From Mariniphaga sp. (GTDB lineage Bacteria; Bacteroidota; Bacteroidia; Bacteroidales; Prolixibacteraceae): 64,000 bases of DNA. Where the stretch lies: the NCBI GenBank assembly GCA_019429205.1, contig JAHYIT010000007.1, forward strand, positions 1-64,000, written 5' to 3'. Shown one piece after another: positions 19,230 through 28,217 of the stretch (its first letter is position 1; the number at the start of each line of letters is the position of its first letter). The notes under the pieces are model-generated. The model was not told the origin of the DNA. It saw only the letters and a list, made by a program, of their open reading frames with translations, and made no database searches. The translations under genes and the position numbers were made by a program.

Positions 19230-19928
19230 TTAATACATCATTCCTTCGTCTGCAAGGCTAAGATAGCGGTTTTGCCCGATAATGATGTGGTCGAGAACGG
19301 AAATGTCCATCAGCTCGGCTGCCTGTTTTATTTTCCGTGTAATTTTCATATCAGCATCCGAAGCATCCATAGTGCCTGATGGATGGTTGTGGCAAAGAAC
19401 GAGAGAAACCGCCAGTTTTTCCAGGGCATTTTTCAGAATAATCCGCACATCGATTACTGTTCCGGAAATTCCGCCCTGGCTAATCATAAAATGGTCGATG
19501 ATTTTGTTACCCCGGTCGAGCAAAAGTACCCAAAACTCTTCGTGGTTAAGATCGCCCAGTAACGGAAGAAAAAAATCGGCGACATCTTTACTGCTGGTAA
19601 TTTTCTTTTTTACAAACACATCAGCATCTTTCCGTCGTTTGCCCAGTTCCAGAGCTGCCACAATAGAAATAGCCTTGGCCTCGCCAATTCCCTTAAACGT
19701 TTTAAGGTAATCTATTCCTTTCCGGCCCAAATCGTTAAGATTGTTGTTCACTGAGGTTAAAATGCGCCTGCCCAGTTCAACAGCGGTTTCGTCGAGATTA
19801 CCTGATCCAATGAGGATTGCTATCAATTCAGCATCGGATAACGAGCGGGAGCCCTGCGAAAGCAATTTTTCACGTGGCCGGTCTTCTACTGCCCATTCTT
19901 TAATTTTCAGTTTTTTGTATTCGCTCAT
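19230..19928 (-). CDS. radC: RadC family JAB-domain protein
   Basis: 232 residues from the ATG at 19928 (MSEYKKLKIKEWAVEDRP), which matches the conserved family start; an upstream start at 20033 would place coding sequence across the rpsT terminator and is rejected. A helix-hairpin-helix region (FKGIGEAKAISIVAALELG) precedes a JAB/MPN+ metalloprotease-like domain with LCHNHPSGTMDASDAD (the metal-binding HxHPSG...D). The historical DNA repair role is doubtful; the biochemical role remains unclear. Confidence 0.92.
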   Translation of the reverse strand: MSEYKKLKIKEWAVEDRPREKLLSQGSRSLSDAELIAILIGSGNLDETAVELGRRILTSVNNNLNDLGRKGIDYLKTFKGIGEAKAISIVAALELGKRRKDADVFVKKKITSSKDVADFFLPLLGDLNHEEFWVLLLDRGNKIIDHFMISQGGISGTVIDVRIILKNALEKLAVSLVLCHNHPSGTMDASDADMKITRKIKQAAELMDISVLDHIIIGQNRYLSLADEGMMY

Positions 19929-19994
19929 TTTTTTGGAGTTTCCTAAAAATAAACATTTTTCGAAAAAAATAAGGCAGGCAGTAAAAATTAAGCA

Positions 19995-20027
19995 CGAAAA
20001 AAGCCTCTCCGAAACCGAAGAGGCTTT
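19995..20027 (-). terminator. Rho-independent terminator of rpsT
   Basis: On the minus strand, an 11-bp stem with one mismatch (AAGCCTCTTCG / CGGAGAGGCTT, loop GTTT) is followed by six T residues, 25 bp downstream of the rpsT stop. Confidence 0.9.
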
Positions 20028-20051
20028 AACCATATCATGAAAAATTCTGTA

Positions 20052-20303
20052 CTACAAATTATTTATCTGAACTGCAAGTTTTGATTTCAGGTTGGCGGCT
20101 TTATTTTTATGAATAATATTCTTTTTCGCCAGTCTATCAATCAGTGAAACTACCTTAGGATAACTTTTTACGGCTTCTTCCTTATCGGTTTCATTCCGTA
20201 ATTCTTTTATCGCGTTACGGGTTGTTTTGGCGTAATACCTGTTGTGAATCCGTGCTTTCTCGTTTTGCCTTATTCTTTTTAAAGCTGACTTGTGATTTGC
20301 CAT
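20052..20303 (-). CDS. rpsT: 30S ribosomal protein S20
   Basis: 83 residues, highly basic: [19 protein letters not shown]..., with the S20 features SALKRIRQ and [16 protein letters not shown]. It binds 16S rRNA early in 30S assembly. tRNA-Glu lies 33 bp upstream on the same strand with no terminator between, so both may be made from the tRNA promoter. A strong terminator follows. Confidence 0.97.
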   Translation of the reverse strand: MANHKSALKRIRQNEKARIHNRYYAKTTRNAIKELRNETDKEEAVKSYPKVVSLIDRLAKKNIIHKNKAANLKSKLAVQINNL

Positions 20304-20336
20304 TTTTTTATTTTTAAAATCTTTAAAAAATTTAAG

Positions 20337-20408
20337 TAGCCCGTAGGGGATTCGAACCCCTGCTACCAGGATGAAAACCTGGCGTCCTAACCCCTAGACG
20401 AACGGGCC
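20337..20408 (-). tRNA. tRNA-Glu (TTC)
   Basis: A 72-nt cloverleaf on the minus strand: acceptor GGCCCGT / ACGGGCT (G1-U72 wobble), anticodon stem CCAGG/CCTGG with loop TTTTCAT giving anticodon TTC, and the T-loop GTTCGAATC. CCA is not encoded. Confidence 0.95.
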
Positions 20409-20439
20409 TTCCTTAATGTTTCCCTTAATTTTGGGACTG

Positions 20440-20470
20440 CAAAAATACTTCATTTTTGTTATTCACCAAA
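20440..20470 (-). promoter_or_regulatory. Predicted promoter of tRNA-Glu / rpsT
   Basis: On the minus strand TATTTTTG (-7 box, TAnnTTTG) is preceded by TTTG (-33) with a 19-nt spacer. The -7 box ends 31 bp ahead of the tRNA. This is close to the Bacteroidota housekeeping promoter consensus. Confidence 0.7.
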
Positions 20471-20572
20471 TTTTCCTTTAAAATTTTTGTCGTGGTGATA
20501 TTTTTTCCGGTTGATGTTAATTTTTTGTTTCCAAAAGCCTTGAAAACAAAGAATTCTGTGATTTCACAGATG

Positions 20573-21295
20573 TTAACGCAATTCAAAATTCTGCCCGAGG
20601 TAAACCCGCCTTACATCTTCGTCGTTGGCTAAATCGTGAGCCGACCCTGCTTTCAAGATAGATCCTTCGAACAACAGATAAGAACGATCGGTAATGGAAA
20701 GAGTTTCGTGGACATTGTGGTCGGTAATGAGCACTCCGATGTTTTTTTCTTTCAGTTTGATTACAATCTGCTGAATGTCTTCCACGGCAATGGGATCCAC
20801 TCCTGCAAAAGGTTCATCCAAAAGAATAAATTTGGGATCGATGGCCAGTGCGCGGGCAATTTCGGTGCGCCGGCGCTCCCCCCCCGAAAGCTGGATTCCT
20901 TTACTTTTACGAATGTGTTGTAACCCAAACTCTTTTAACAATGTTTCAACCTTTTCACGCTGATATTCTTTGCTGTAATTGGTCATTTCCAAAACAGCTT
21001 TCAAATTATCTTCTATGCTTAGTTTTCTGAAAACAGAAGCTTCCTGAGCCAGGTATCCTATTCCTTTCTTAGCGCGTTTGTAAACGGGCAAACGGGTAAT
21101 ATTTTCGTTGTCCATAAATATTTTTCCAGACAATGGCCGTATTAACCCGACAATCATATAAAAAGATGTAGTTTTTCCGGCACCGTTTGGTCCGAGCAAC
21201 CCAACAATCTCTCCTTGTTTTACATTGAAACTTACACCTTTAACAACCGTGCGTTTCCGGTATTTCTTTACAATATTTTCTGCTCGAAGAATCAT
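20573..21295 (-). CDS. lptB: LPS export ABC transporter ATP-binding protein LptB
   Basis: 240 residues. Walker A GPNGAGKTTS, the LptB-type QASVFRKLSIEDN segment, signature LSGGERRRTEIARAL, Walker B FILLDEPFAGVDP and the switch His in LITDHNVHETLSITDR are all present. It powers extraction of lipopolysaccharide from the inner membrane with LptFG, which is not in this window. Its start is 30 bp from the tatC stop, so the two probably share a transcript. Confidence 0.95.
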   Translation of the reverse strand: MILRAENIVKKYRKRTVVKGVSFNVKQGEIVGLLGPNGAGKTTSFYMIVGLIRPLSGKIFMDNENITRLPVYKRAKKGIGYLAQEASVFRKLSIEDNLKAVLEMTNYSKEYQREKVETLLKEFGLQHIRKSKGIQLSGGERRRTEIARALAIDPKFILLDEPFAGVDPIAVEDIQQIVIKLKEKNIGVLITDHNVHETLSITDRSYLLFEGSILKAGSAHDLANDEDVRRVYLGQNFELR

Positions 21296-21325
21296 GGGAA
21301 CAAATAACGTAATTTATTGGGAGAC

Positions 21326-22207
21326 TTATATTTCATCCAATTCTTTTTCACGTTTTTTAACGACATGCTTCGAAATCATAATGCCTATTTCATAAAGAAA
21401 AAACAGTGGGAAAAACACCATTACCTGACTGAAAATATCTGGCGGGGTAATTAATGCAGACAACAAAAGCATTACAACATAGGCATGTTTCCGGTAAGTT
21501 CTCATAAACTGAGGAGTTAGCAATCCGACCTTACTCAGGAAATACGAAAAAATGGGGATTAAAAATACAACACCAGCTGCCAGCGAAATGGAGGTTACAG
21601 TACCTATATAAGACCTGAGGTTAATCTGATTGGTAACATCTCCGCTTACATTGTAAGATCCCAAAAAGTGAACGGAAAGCGGAACAATCAGGTAATAACC
21701 GAACAAAACCCCCATCATAAACAGTACCGAGGTAAAAAACACCGCCCCTCCGGCATATTTTCTTTCGGTATCATAAAGAGCCGGTTTTATAAAACGCCAG
21801 AATTCATAAAAAACGAGTGGCGAAGAAATGATAAACCCGGCAATAATTGAAACCCAGATATGGGTCATAAACTGCCCTGCCATTTTAATACTAATTAATT
21901 CCAGCGGAACCTTATTAATTTTTAACGCCTCTGAACCAACCAAATCACCCAGTTGGGCAAACATTCGGTTCGTCCAAAAATCAGGGGTCCGCGGACTGAG
22001 AATTACCTTGGAAAAGATAAAATCTTTTAGAATAAACGCCACAATGGCCAATACTATAATAGCCAGGGCAGATCGAATAATGTGCCAGCGTAATTCTTCG
22101 AGATGTTCCAGAAAAGACATTTCGGCATAAGCTGTTTTCATGCCCTGTTTTTTTCTGCCGCGTTTTTTCTTTCCACTTTGCACTTCTTGGTTGGTATCCT
22201 CGCTCAT
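21326..22207 (-). CDS. tatC: Sec-independent protein translocase TatC
   Basis: 293 residues with six predicted membrane segments. A basic N-terminal tail (GKKKRGRKKQG) precedes the TatC signature MSFLEHLEELRWHIIRS, and the middle carries FYEFWRFIKPALYDTERKYA, the conserved F-x-E and P segment of the Tat signal-peptide binding site. It is the receptor for twin-arginine substrates; two enzymes in this window (7538 and 11289 genes) carry Tat-like leaders. TatA/B are not in the window. Confidence 0.95.
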   Translation of the reverse strand: MSEDTNQEVQSGKKKRGRKKQGMKTAYAEMSFLEHLEELRWHIIRSALAIIVLAIVAFILKDFIFSKVILSPRTPDFWTNRMFAQLGDLVGSEALKINKVPLELISIKMAGQFMTHIWVSIIAGFIISSPLVFYEFWRFIKPALYDTERKYAGGAVFFTSVLFMMGVLFGYYLIVPLSVHFLGSYNVSGDVTNQINLRSYIGTVTSISLAAGVVFLIPIFSYFLSKVGLLTPQFMRTYRKHAYVVMLLLSALITPPDIFSQVMVFFPLFFLYEIGIMISKHVVKKREKELDEI

Positions 22208-22389
22208 TAATCCTGATTTTTAAAAACTCCACAAATATAAATACTTCCTGCTATTCACACCTTTTTCAACCCTGCATATTTAATTGTTTGCTTTTAAATC
22301 AAAAAAAATTAATAATGTATTGTCATTTTTCTTACTTTTAATAATTTAGAATTCGCAAAAAAAAGAAGGAAGTTAGGGAGAAGAGTTTT

Positions 22390-24573
22390 ATGGATAAAAA
22401 TATTTCATTAACCGAATACCTGCAGCAATATTTTGGTTTCGACCGTTTTAAAGGCCAGCAGGAAGAAGCGGTAAAAAGCGTTATTGAAGGTAAAAACACT
22501 TTTGTATTAATGCCTACAGGCGGCGGAAAATCATTGATTTACCAGTTACCGGCACTTTTACTCGAGGGGACCGCCATTGTTATTTCACCGCTGATTGCTC
22601 TAATGAAAAACCAGGTAGATTCCATAAGGGGAATGCAAACCGAAGACTATGTGGCACATTTCCTGAATTCATCGTTATCGAAGGCAGCCATTCAGGAAGT
22701 TAAAAACGACGTTCAGGCCGGACGTACAAAATTATTGTACGTAGCGCCCGAATCTTTAACGAAAGAGGAAAACATAGAATTCCTGAAAAACATTAAAATA
22801 TCGTTTTATGCCATTGATGAAGCCCATTGTATTTCGGAATGGGGACATGATTTCCGTCCGGAATACAGGCGCATCAGGCCTATTGTTGAAGAAATTGGCC
22901 AGGCACCCATTGTTGCATTAACGGCAACTGCAACAGCCAAAGTCCAGCACGATATTCAAAAAAACCTGAGCATTCTCGATGCTGACGTTTTTAAAGCTTC
23001 ATTTAACCGGGCAAACCTCTATTATGAAGTCAGGCCAAAAGTAAAACCTGAAGCCCAAATTATCCGGTTCATCAAACAAAACGAGGGAAAATCAGGAATT
23101 ATTTATTGCCTGAGCCGTAAAAAAGTAGAAGAAATTGCAGAAACCCTGCAGATTAACGGTATCAAAGCGCTGGCCTATCATGCCGGTATGGATGCAGCCA
23201 CACGTTCGGGAAACCAGGATAAATTTTTGATGGAAGACGTGGATGTAATTGTGGCTACCATTGCTTTCGGAATGGGAATCGATAAACCCGACGTACGTTT
23301 TGTCATCCACTACGATATTCCCAAAAGCCTTGAGGGGTATTACCAGGAAACCGGCCGTGCCGGACGCGATGGCGGTGAAGGACAGTGCGTCACTTTTTAC
23401 AGTTACAAAGACATTCAGAAACTGGAAAAATTTATGCACGGCAAACCGGTTGCCGAACAGGAAATCGGGAAACAGCTTTTACTCGACACCGTTTCGTACG
23501 CCGAATCGGCTATATGCCGGCGGATTATTCTGCTTTACTATTTTGGCGAAACCTACCCTCAGGACAATTGTGGAAATTGCGATAATTGCCTCAATCCGAA
23601 AGAACAAATGGAGGCTAAAAATGAGGTAATCAGGGCTTTAAAAGCTATTTTGGAAGTAAATGAAAAATACAAAGGAGAACATATTGCCAACATCCTCATC
23701 GGCAACAAAACCGCAGCCATCAAATCGTTTAAACATTACACCCTGAAATCATTTGGCGCCGGCAAGGACCATGATGAACGTTTCTGGAATGCCGTTTTTA
23801 GGCAATCTATGATTAACGGGCTGATAAACAAGGATATTGAAAATTATGGATTATTGAAAGTAAATCCTAAAGGACACGAGTTTTTGGAAAAGCCAACCAG
23901 TTTTATGCTGGTAAAAAATCATGAATACGAAGAAGATGATGATTCTGGCTCCTCTGGTGCACCTTCAGGAGCTACCGGCGGAGATCCGGTGTTATTTTCC
24001 ATGTTAAAAGATTTACGAAAAAAAGTAGCCAAACGAAAAAACCTTCCGCCGTTTGTAATTTTTCAGGATCCTTCGCTGGCCGATATGTCCATTCAATATC
24101 CGGTTTCAATTGAAGAACTGCAAAAAATTCAGGGAGTTGGTCAGGGAAAAGCACGCAGGTATGGAGAGGAGTTTGTTGACCTGATAAAAAATTACGTTGA
24201 AGAAAACGAAATTGAACGTCCCGACGATTTTATTGTCAGGACCGTGGCTAATAAATCGAAAATGAAGGTCTTTATTATTCAAAGTATCGACCGGAAAATA
24301 GCATTCGACGATATTGCCACCTCAAAAGGCATTGAGGTTAAAGATGTAATTTCTGAGGTTGAAGCCATTGTAAGCTCAGGCACAAAACTCAATATCGACT
24401 ATTACGTAAACGATGTACTCGACAATGAACACCAGGAAGAAGTATTCGATTATTTCCGGGAAGCAGAAGACGATTCGGTTGAAAAAGCTTTGGAAGAACT
24501 TGGTGAAGATGAATACTCGGAAGAAGATATCAGGCTGATGCGTATTAAATTTCTTTCCGACCTGGGTAATTAG
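22390..24573 (+). CDS. recQ: ATP-dependent DNA helicase RecQ
   Basis: 727 residues. SF2 helicase motifs: Walker A MPTGGGKSLIYQLPA, DEAH box AIDEAHCISEWGHDFRPEY, motif III LTATAT and motif VI QETGRAGRDG. A RecQ zinc-binding Cys cluster (CRRIILLYYF...CGNCDNC), a winged helix, then an HRDC-like domain (SIEELQKIQGVGQGKARR) and an acidic C-terminal extension follow. It unwinds recombination intermediates at stalled forks. It is monocistronic, opposite in strand to tatC. Confidence 0.95.
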   Translation: MDKNISLTEYLQQYFGFDRFKGQQEEAVKSVIEGKNTFVLMPTGGGKSLIYQLPALLLEGTAIVISPLIALMKNQVDSIRGMQTEDYVAHFLNSSLSKAAIQEVKNDVQAGRTKLLYVAPESLTKEENIEFLKNIKISFYAIDEAHCISEWGHDFRPEYRRIRPIVEEIGQAPIVALTATATAKVQHDIQKNLSILDADVFKASFNRANLYYEVRPKVKPEAQIIRFIKQNEGKSGIIYCLSRKKVEEIAETLQINGIKALAYHAGMDAATRSGNQDKFLMEDVDVIVATIAFGMGIDKPDVRFVIHYDIPKSLEGYYQETGRAGRDGGEGQCVTFYSYKDIQKLEKFMHGKPVAEQEIGKQLLLDTVSYAESAICRRIILLYYFGETYPQDNCGNCDNCLNPKEQMEAKNEVIRALKAILEVNEKYKGEHIANILIGNKTAAIKSFKHYTLKSFGAGKDHDERFWNAVFRQSMINGLINKDIENYGLLKVNPKGHEFLEKPTSFMLVKNHEYEEDDDSGSSGAPSGATGGDPVLFSMLKDLRKKVAKRKNLPPFVIFQDPSLADMSIQYPVSIEELQKIQGVGQGKARRYGEEFVDLIKNYVEENEIERPDDFIVRTVANKSKMKVFIIQSIDRKIAFDDIATSKGIEVKDVISEVEAIVSSGTKLNIDYYVNDVLDNEHQEEVFDYFREAEDDSVEKALEELGEDEYSEEDIRLMRIKFLSDLGN

Positions 24574-24665
24574 GCCGTTTGGGACGAATTCACCAAAAAT
24601 TTCCAATAACCTGAAATTTGTTAACTTTGCACCACTTTTTTTAACAAATAAACAAGTTGAAACAG

Positions 24666-26084
24666 ATGACAATAGCAGTAAACGAAAAACTGAAATACAA
24701 AATTGCAGACATTAAACTGGCAGATTTTGGCAGAAAAGAGATTGACATTGCAGAAAAGGAAATGCCAGGCTTGATGGCAATCCGCGAAAAATTCGGCCCC
24801 AAAAAACCGCTCAGCGGAGCCAGGATAATGGGAAGTTTACACATGACCATTCAAACCGCAGTTTTAATTGAAACCCTGGTGGAACTGGGAGCTGAAGTGC
24901 GTTGGGCAAGTTGTAATATTTTTTCAACCCAGGACCACGCTGCAGCAGCAATTGCCAAAGCCGGAATTCCGGTTTTTGCATGGAAAGGCGAAACGCTGGA
25001 GGAATACTGGTGGTGCACCAAACAGGCGCTTGATTTTGGAGATGGCAAAGGCCCACAGCTAATTGTTGACGATGGCGGAGATGCCACTCTTATGGTTCAC
25101 CGCGGATACGAAGCCGAAAAGGATGCTTCCCTTCTCGACATTCCTGTAGATGGAGAAGATGAAGAAGAACTGAATAAAATTCTGAAACGGATTCTGATAG
25201 AATCGCCCACTCGCTGGCACGATGCAGCCAAGGAATTAAAAGGTGTTTCAGAAGAAACAACAACAGGTGTTCACCGCCTCTATCAAATGAAAGATGATGG
25301 CAAACTGCTTTTCCCTGCTATCAATGTTAATGATTCTGTTACCAAATCGAAATTTGACAATTTATATGGTTGCCGCGAGTCGCTTGCTGACGGGATTAAA
25401 CGCGCTACCGACGTAATGATTGCCGGGAAAGTAGTGGTTGTTGCCGGGTATGGCGACGTGGGCAAAGGCTGCGCCAAATCAATGAAGGGATATGGCGCCC
25501 GGGTGATAGTAACAGAAATTGATCCCATTTGCGCTTTGCAGGCAGCCATGGAAGGTTTTGAAGTAAAAACCATGGAAGATGCATTGGAAGAAGGAAATAT
25601 TTATGTAACCACAACCGGCAACAAAGATGTGATTACCGCAGAGCACATTTCGAAAATGAAAGACCAGGCTATTGTATGCAATATCGGCCATTTCGACAAT
25701 GAAATTCAGGTTGCCAAACTCCACAAATGGACCGGAATTAAAAAGCTAAACATTAAACCACAAGTCGATAAATTTACTTTTGAAGACGGACACAGCATTT
25801 ACCTGCTTGCAGAAGGCCGTCTGGTGAACCTTGGTTGTGCAACCGGTCACCCGTCGTTTGTAATGAGCAACTCGTTTACCAACCAGTCACTTGCTCAAAT
25901 AGACCTCTGGCAAAACGATTACGAAATTGATGTTTACCGGCTTCCGAAAAAACTCGACGAAGAAGTGGCACGGCTTCACCTCGAACAACTGGGTGTTAAA
26001 CTCACCACACTATCTGATGAGCAGGCGAAATACCTTGGTGTTGCAAAATACGGCCCGTTCAAACCTGAACATTACAGGTATTAA
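24666..26084 (+). CDS. ahcY: Adenosylhomocysteinase (S-adenosylhomocysteine hydrolase)
   Basis: 472 residues from the ATG at 24666; an in-frame TTG nine bases upstream is less likely. Family motifs: [22 protein letters not shown]-like substrate region (in two parts, [13 protein letters not shown] and GCRESL), the NAD-binding [30 protein letters not shown], and the C-terminal KPEHYRY whose Lys and Tyr reach into the NAD site of the partner subunit. It splits SAH to adenosine and homocysteine, keeping the methylation cycle running. A strong terminator follows. Confidence 0.97.
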   Translation: MTIAVNEKLKYKIADIKLADFGRKEIDIAEKEMPGLMAIREKFGPKKPLSGARIMGSLHMTIQTAVLIETLVELGAEVRWASCNIFSTQDHAAAAIAKAGIPVFAWKGETLEEYWWCTKQALDFGDGKGPQLIVDDGGDATLMVHRGYEAEKDASLLDIPVDGEDEEELNKILKRILIESPTRWHDAAKELKGVSEETTTGVHRLYQMKDDGKLLFPAINVNDSVTKSKFDNLYGCRESLADGIKRATDVMIAGKVVVVAGYGDVGKGCAKSMKGYGARVIVTEIDPICALQAAMEGFEVKTMEDALEEGNIYVTTTGNKDVITAEHISKMKDQAIVCNIGHFDNEIQVAKLHKWTGIKKLNIKPQVDKFTFEDGHSIYLLAEGRLVNLGCATGHPSFVMSNSFTNQSLAQIDLWQNDYEIDVYRLPKKLDEEVARLHLEQLGVKLTTLSDEQAKYLGVAKYGPFKPEHYRY

Positions 26085-26108
26085 ATTTCTGATACAATAT
26101 AAAATGTG

Positions 26109-26137
26109 AACGGAGCCTGGAAACGGGCTCCGTTTTT
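26109..26137 (+). terminator. Rho-independent terminator of ahcY
   Basis: CGGAGCC / GGCTCCG forms a 7-bp GC-rich stem with an 8-nt loop, followed by five T residues. The T run overlaps the stop codon of the convergent Rieske-like gene. Confidence 0.85.
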
Positions 26138-26600
26138 AGTTATAAATCCGTAAAGTATAATTATTCATTAACGAAACGTTGTAGTGCTTTAGCGGCCTTG
26201 AGGAAGGTCCTTTAAATAAAGAACCGTCAATTCCCGAAAATTGAGAACCGCAGCAGTTACATTCCAGAATAAAATCATGAAAAAGACACGGGCAATGTTC
26301 AAATTCCTCGTTTTTTAAAACCAGGCATGAACGACTGGCTTCATTGGTGCAGGTAGCATCAAAGGCATAATATATACCCGGTTCGAAACAACTAACAATA
26401 ACACCTCCAAAACCTGCGCCGGGAAAATACATCGCATTTCCGGGCACATTCAGATCATTATAAATATTCAGATTTATGGTAAAAGAAATGAATACATCGG
26501 GTACAGGCGATTCATTTATTTTATCGCAAGAGGGTGCTCCAAGGGCCATAAAAAGAAAAAAGATGAAATACTTCAGGCATTTCAAAATCAACTGCCGCAT
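26136..26600 (-). CDS. Rieske-like lipoprotein with altered cluster ligands
   Basis: 154 residues. A hydrophobic leader ends APSCDK, a plausible lipobox, so it is probably a lipoprotein. The C-terminal half follows the Rieske order: CTNEASRSC, then CPCLFHDFILECNCCGSQFSG and the GPSSRPLKHYNV tail that in Rieske proteins reads GPA..PL..Y.V. The canonical His ligands of CTH and CPCHGS are replaced: Asn in the first box (CTN) and Cys in the second (CNCCGS). It may have lost the 2Fe-2S cluster or bind metal through Cys only. It converges with ahcY. Confidence 0.65.
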   Translation of the reverse strand: MRQLILKCLKYFIFFLFMALGAPSCDKINESPVPDVFISFTINLNIYNDLNVPGNAMYFPGAGFGGVIVSCFEPGIYYAFDATCTNEASRSCLVLKNEEFEHCPCLFHDFILECNCCGSQFSGIDGSLFKGPSSRPLKHYNVSLMNNYTLRIYN

Positions 26601-26661
26601 TTTTGTTATTTTTACTACAAACTTAAAGGTATTAAAATTATTGCCACAAAAGTGAAAAGAA

Positions 26662-27042
26662 ATGGATGATATTATTGTAATTATATTAACGCTGATTTTT
26701 ATTGTAGCCAGTATTTTCGGACAAAAGAAAAAACGAAAGCCAGTCTCTGAAACTGAAGCTGAACTGCAATCCTCAGGAGAAAATATCTGGGATATGCTGA
26801 ACGAGGAATGGAAGGAAGCAAGGCAAACTGATTCTCCTGCTCAACAAAAACCGGTTGAAAAGCAAGAACAAGCTTATGCAGAATCGCAACCAGATAAATC
26901 CCATCCCGAAAAAGAAAGGACAAGAATTTTTGCCCAAAAACCTTTAAAAACAAAAGAAACGATAAAAAAAACCAAAAAGAAAAAGTTTCCGTTAAAAGAT
27001 GCGGTCATTTACAGTGAAATACTCAACAGAAAATACACTTAG
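26662..27042 (+). CDS. Small single-pass membrane protein with charged tail
   Basis: 126 residues. One N-terminal membrane segment (DIIVIILTLIFIVASIFG) is followed by KKKRK, an acidic region with GENIWDMLNEEW, a Gln/Lys/Glu-rich low-complexity linker, and a C-terminal KKFPLKDAVIYSEILNRKY that resembles a short conserved tail seen in Bacteroidota. Basic residues right after the segment predict that the tail faces the cytoplasm. No function recognised. It diverges from the Rieske-like gene. Confidence 0.7.
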   Translation: MDDIIVIILTLIFIVASIFGQKKKRKPVSETEAELQSSGENIWDMLNEEWKEARQTDSPAQQKPVEKQEQAYAESQPDKSHPEKERTRIFAQKPLKTKETIKKTKKKKFPLKDAVIYSEILNRKYT

Positions 27043-27108
27043 GAGGCTATAAACAGTTCATTTTTAATAATCTTAACAGAAGTAGTTTATAATTTCAGGT
27101 AATTTATA

Positions 27109-27116
27109 TACATTTG
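27109..27116 (+). promoter_or_regulatory. Predicted greA -7 box
   Basis: TACATTTG fits TAnnTTTG. Transcription would start near 27122, almost exactly at the leader hairpin. The -33 element is weak (GTTTA around 27085). Confidence 0.5.
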
Positions 27117-27123
27117 CCGTTGG

Positions 27124-27159
27124 AAGAGTTCCGGCAATCCGGAATTCTTTCTCTTTTTA
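27124..27159 (+). promoter_or_regulatory. greA: greA leader hairpin with T-rich tract (possible attenuator)
   Basis: AAGAGTTCCGG / CCGGAATTCTT makes an 11-bp stem with one G-U pair and a CAAT loop, followed by TTTCTCTTTTT. It lies in the 5' untranslated region, so it looks like a terminator placed ahead of the coding sequence. Confidence 0.55.
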
Positions 27160-27177
27160 TATAGCATAAAGAAAATG

Positions 27178-27183
27178 AGGAGG
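27178..27183 (+). promoter_or_regulatory. greA: Strong Shine-Dalgarno site of greA
   Basis: AGGAGG sits 8 nt ahead of the ATG at 27192. This is unusual in a window where most genes lack any recognisable ribosome binding site, and it fixes the greA start. Confidence 0.8.
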
Positions 27184-27191
27184 AACTTAAT

Positions 27192-27665
27192 ATGTCACAA
27201 GTTACATACTTAACGAAGGAAGGTCTTGTTAAATTAAAAAAAGAGATGGACAGGCTAATGAATGTTGAACGTCCGGCCATTTCGAAACAGATTGGCGAAG
27301 CCATCGAAAAGGGAGACATCTCTGAAAACGCAGAATACGATGCGGCAAAAGATGCCCAGGGAATGCTTGAAGCGAAGATTGCTGAATTGCAGTTGAAAAT
27401 TGCCAATGCGCGTATTTTGGATGAGTCAAAGATTGACACCTCACAGGTACAAATCCTGAACAAGGTGAAAATTAAAAATAAAAAGAACAACACCACCATG
27501 CAATATACCATTGTTCCGGAAGGTGAAGCCAACGTGAAAGAGGGAAAAATTTCGGCTACAACACCAATTGCAAAAGGACTGATGGGCAAAAAAGTAGGTG
27601 ATGTGGTAGAAATTAAAGTACCATCCGGACTTATTCCATTCGAAATAATTGAAATTTCAATTTAA
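27192..27665 (+). CDS. greA: Transcription elongation factor GreA
   Basis: 157 residues. The N-terminal coiled coil ends in the loop GDISENAEYDAAKDAQG, which carries the acidic pair (D, E) that stimulates RNA cleavage by backtracked RNA polymerase. The C-terminal FKBP-like domain contains the conserved TPIAKGLMGKKVGDVVEIK. The HIT-protein gene follows after 5 bp, so the two form an operon. Confidence 0.96.
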   Translation: MSQVTYLTKEGLVKLKKEMDRLMNVERPAISKQIGEAIEKGDISENAEYDAAKDAQGMLEAKIAELQLKIANARILDESKIDTSQVQILNKVKIKNKKNNTTMQYTIVPEGEANVKEGKISATTPIAKGLMGKKVGDVVEIKVPSGLIPFEIIEISI

Positions 27666-27670
27666 ACACC

Positions 27671-28063
27671 ATGGCAAGCATTTTCACAAAAATTGCACAA
27701 GGAGAAATCCCAGCCTATAAAGTTGCTGAAAATGAAAACTTCCTGGCATTTCTGGATATTTCGCCGGTTGCCAAAGGTCATACCTTAGTCATTCCAAAAA
27801 AAGAAGTGGATTACCTCTTCGATTTGAATGACGAATTGTATTCCGGCCTGCAGCTTTTTGCCAAAAAAGTGGCAGTTGGATTAAAAAAAGCCATTCCATG
27901 CAGCAAAGTTGGGGTGCTGGTTTTAGGGCTCGAAGTTCCACATGCACACATTCATTTAATTCCCATGCAAAATGAGGCTGATGTTTTAAACTTCTCAAAA
28001 AAACTAAAATTGAACCAAAAAGAATTTGAAGAAATTAAAGATAAAATATCAAAAGAAATTTAG
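27671..28063 (+). CDS. HIT-family nucleotide-binding protein
   Basis: 130 residues. It begins with the typical SIFTKIAQGEIPAYKVAEN segment and has the histidine triad VPHAHIHLIP (HxHxH) that forms the catalytic site for hydrolysis or transfer of nucleotide monophosphates. FLDISPVAKGHTLVIPK is also conserved. Probably a cytoplasmic Hint-like phosphoramidase or dinucleotide hydrolase. Co-transcribed with greA and followed by a terminator. Confidence 0.93.
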   Translation: MASIFTKIAQGEIPAYKVAENENFLAFLDISPVAKGHTLVIPKKEVDYLFDLNDELYSGLQLFAKKVAVGLKKAIPCSKVGVLVLGLEVPHAHIHLIPMQNEADVLNFSKKLKLNQKEFEEIKDKISKEI

Positions 28064-28090
28064 CAGATTGTAACCCGCTAAGAATAAATG

Positions 28091-28117
28091 AACCCGGCAA
28101 AATTACCGGGTTTTTTT
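28091..28117 (+). terminator. Rho-independent terminator of greA-HIT
   Basis: AACCCGG / CCGGGTT stem (7 bp, 8-nt loop) followed by T residues, 27 bp after the HIT gene stop. Confidence 0.9.
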
Positions 28118-28217
28118 ATTTCAAAATTTATCAACAACTAAAAATTGCCCCCGCAAAATCAGTAACTTTATACAACTTTTTTTATTCAGTTATTTCATTT
28201 GAAAAAGCACAAAAAAA

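Noticed and set aside
19929-20033. Longer N-terminus for RadC
   Set aside because: It would cover the rpsT terminator; the conserved start is at 19928.
24600-24665. SAH riboswitch ahead of ahcY
   Set aside because: The leader is short and AT-rich, with no pairing pattern that I could recognise.
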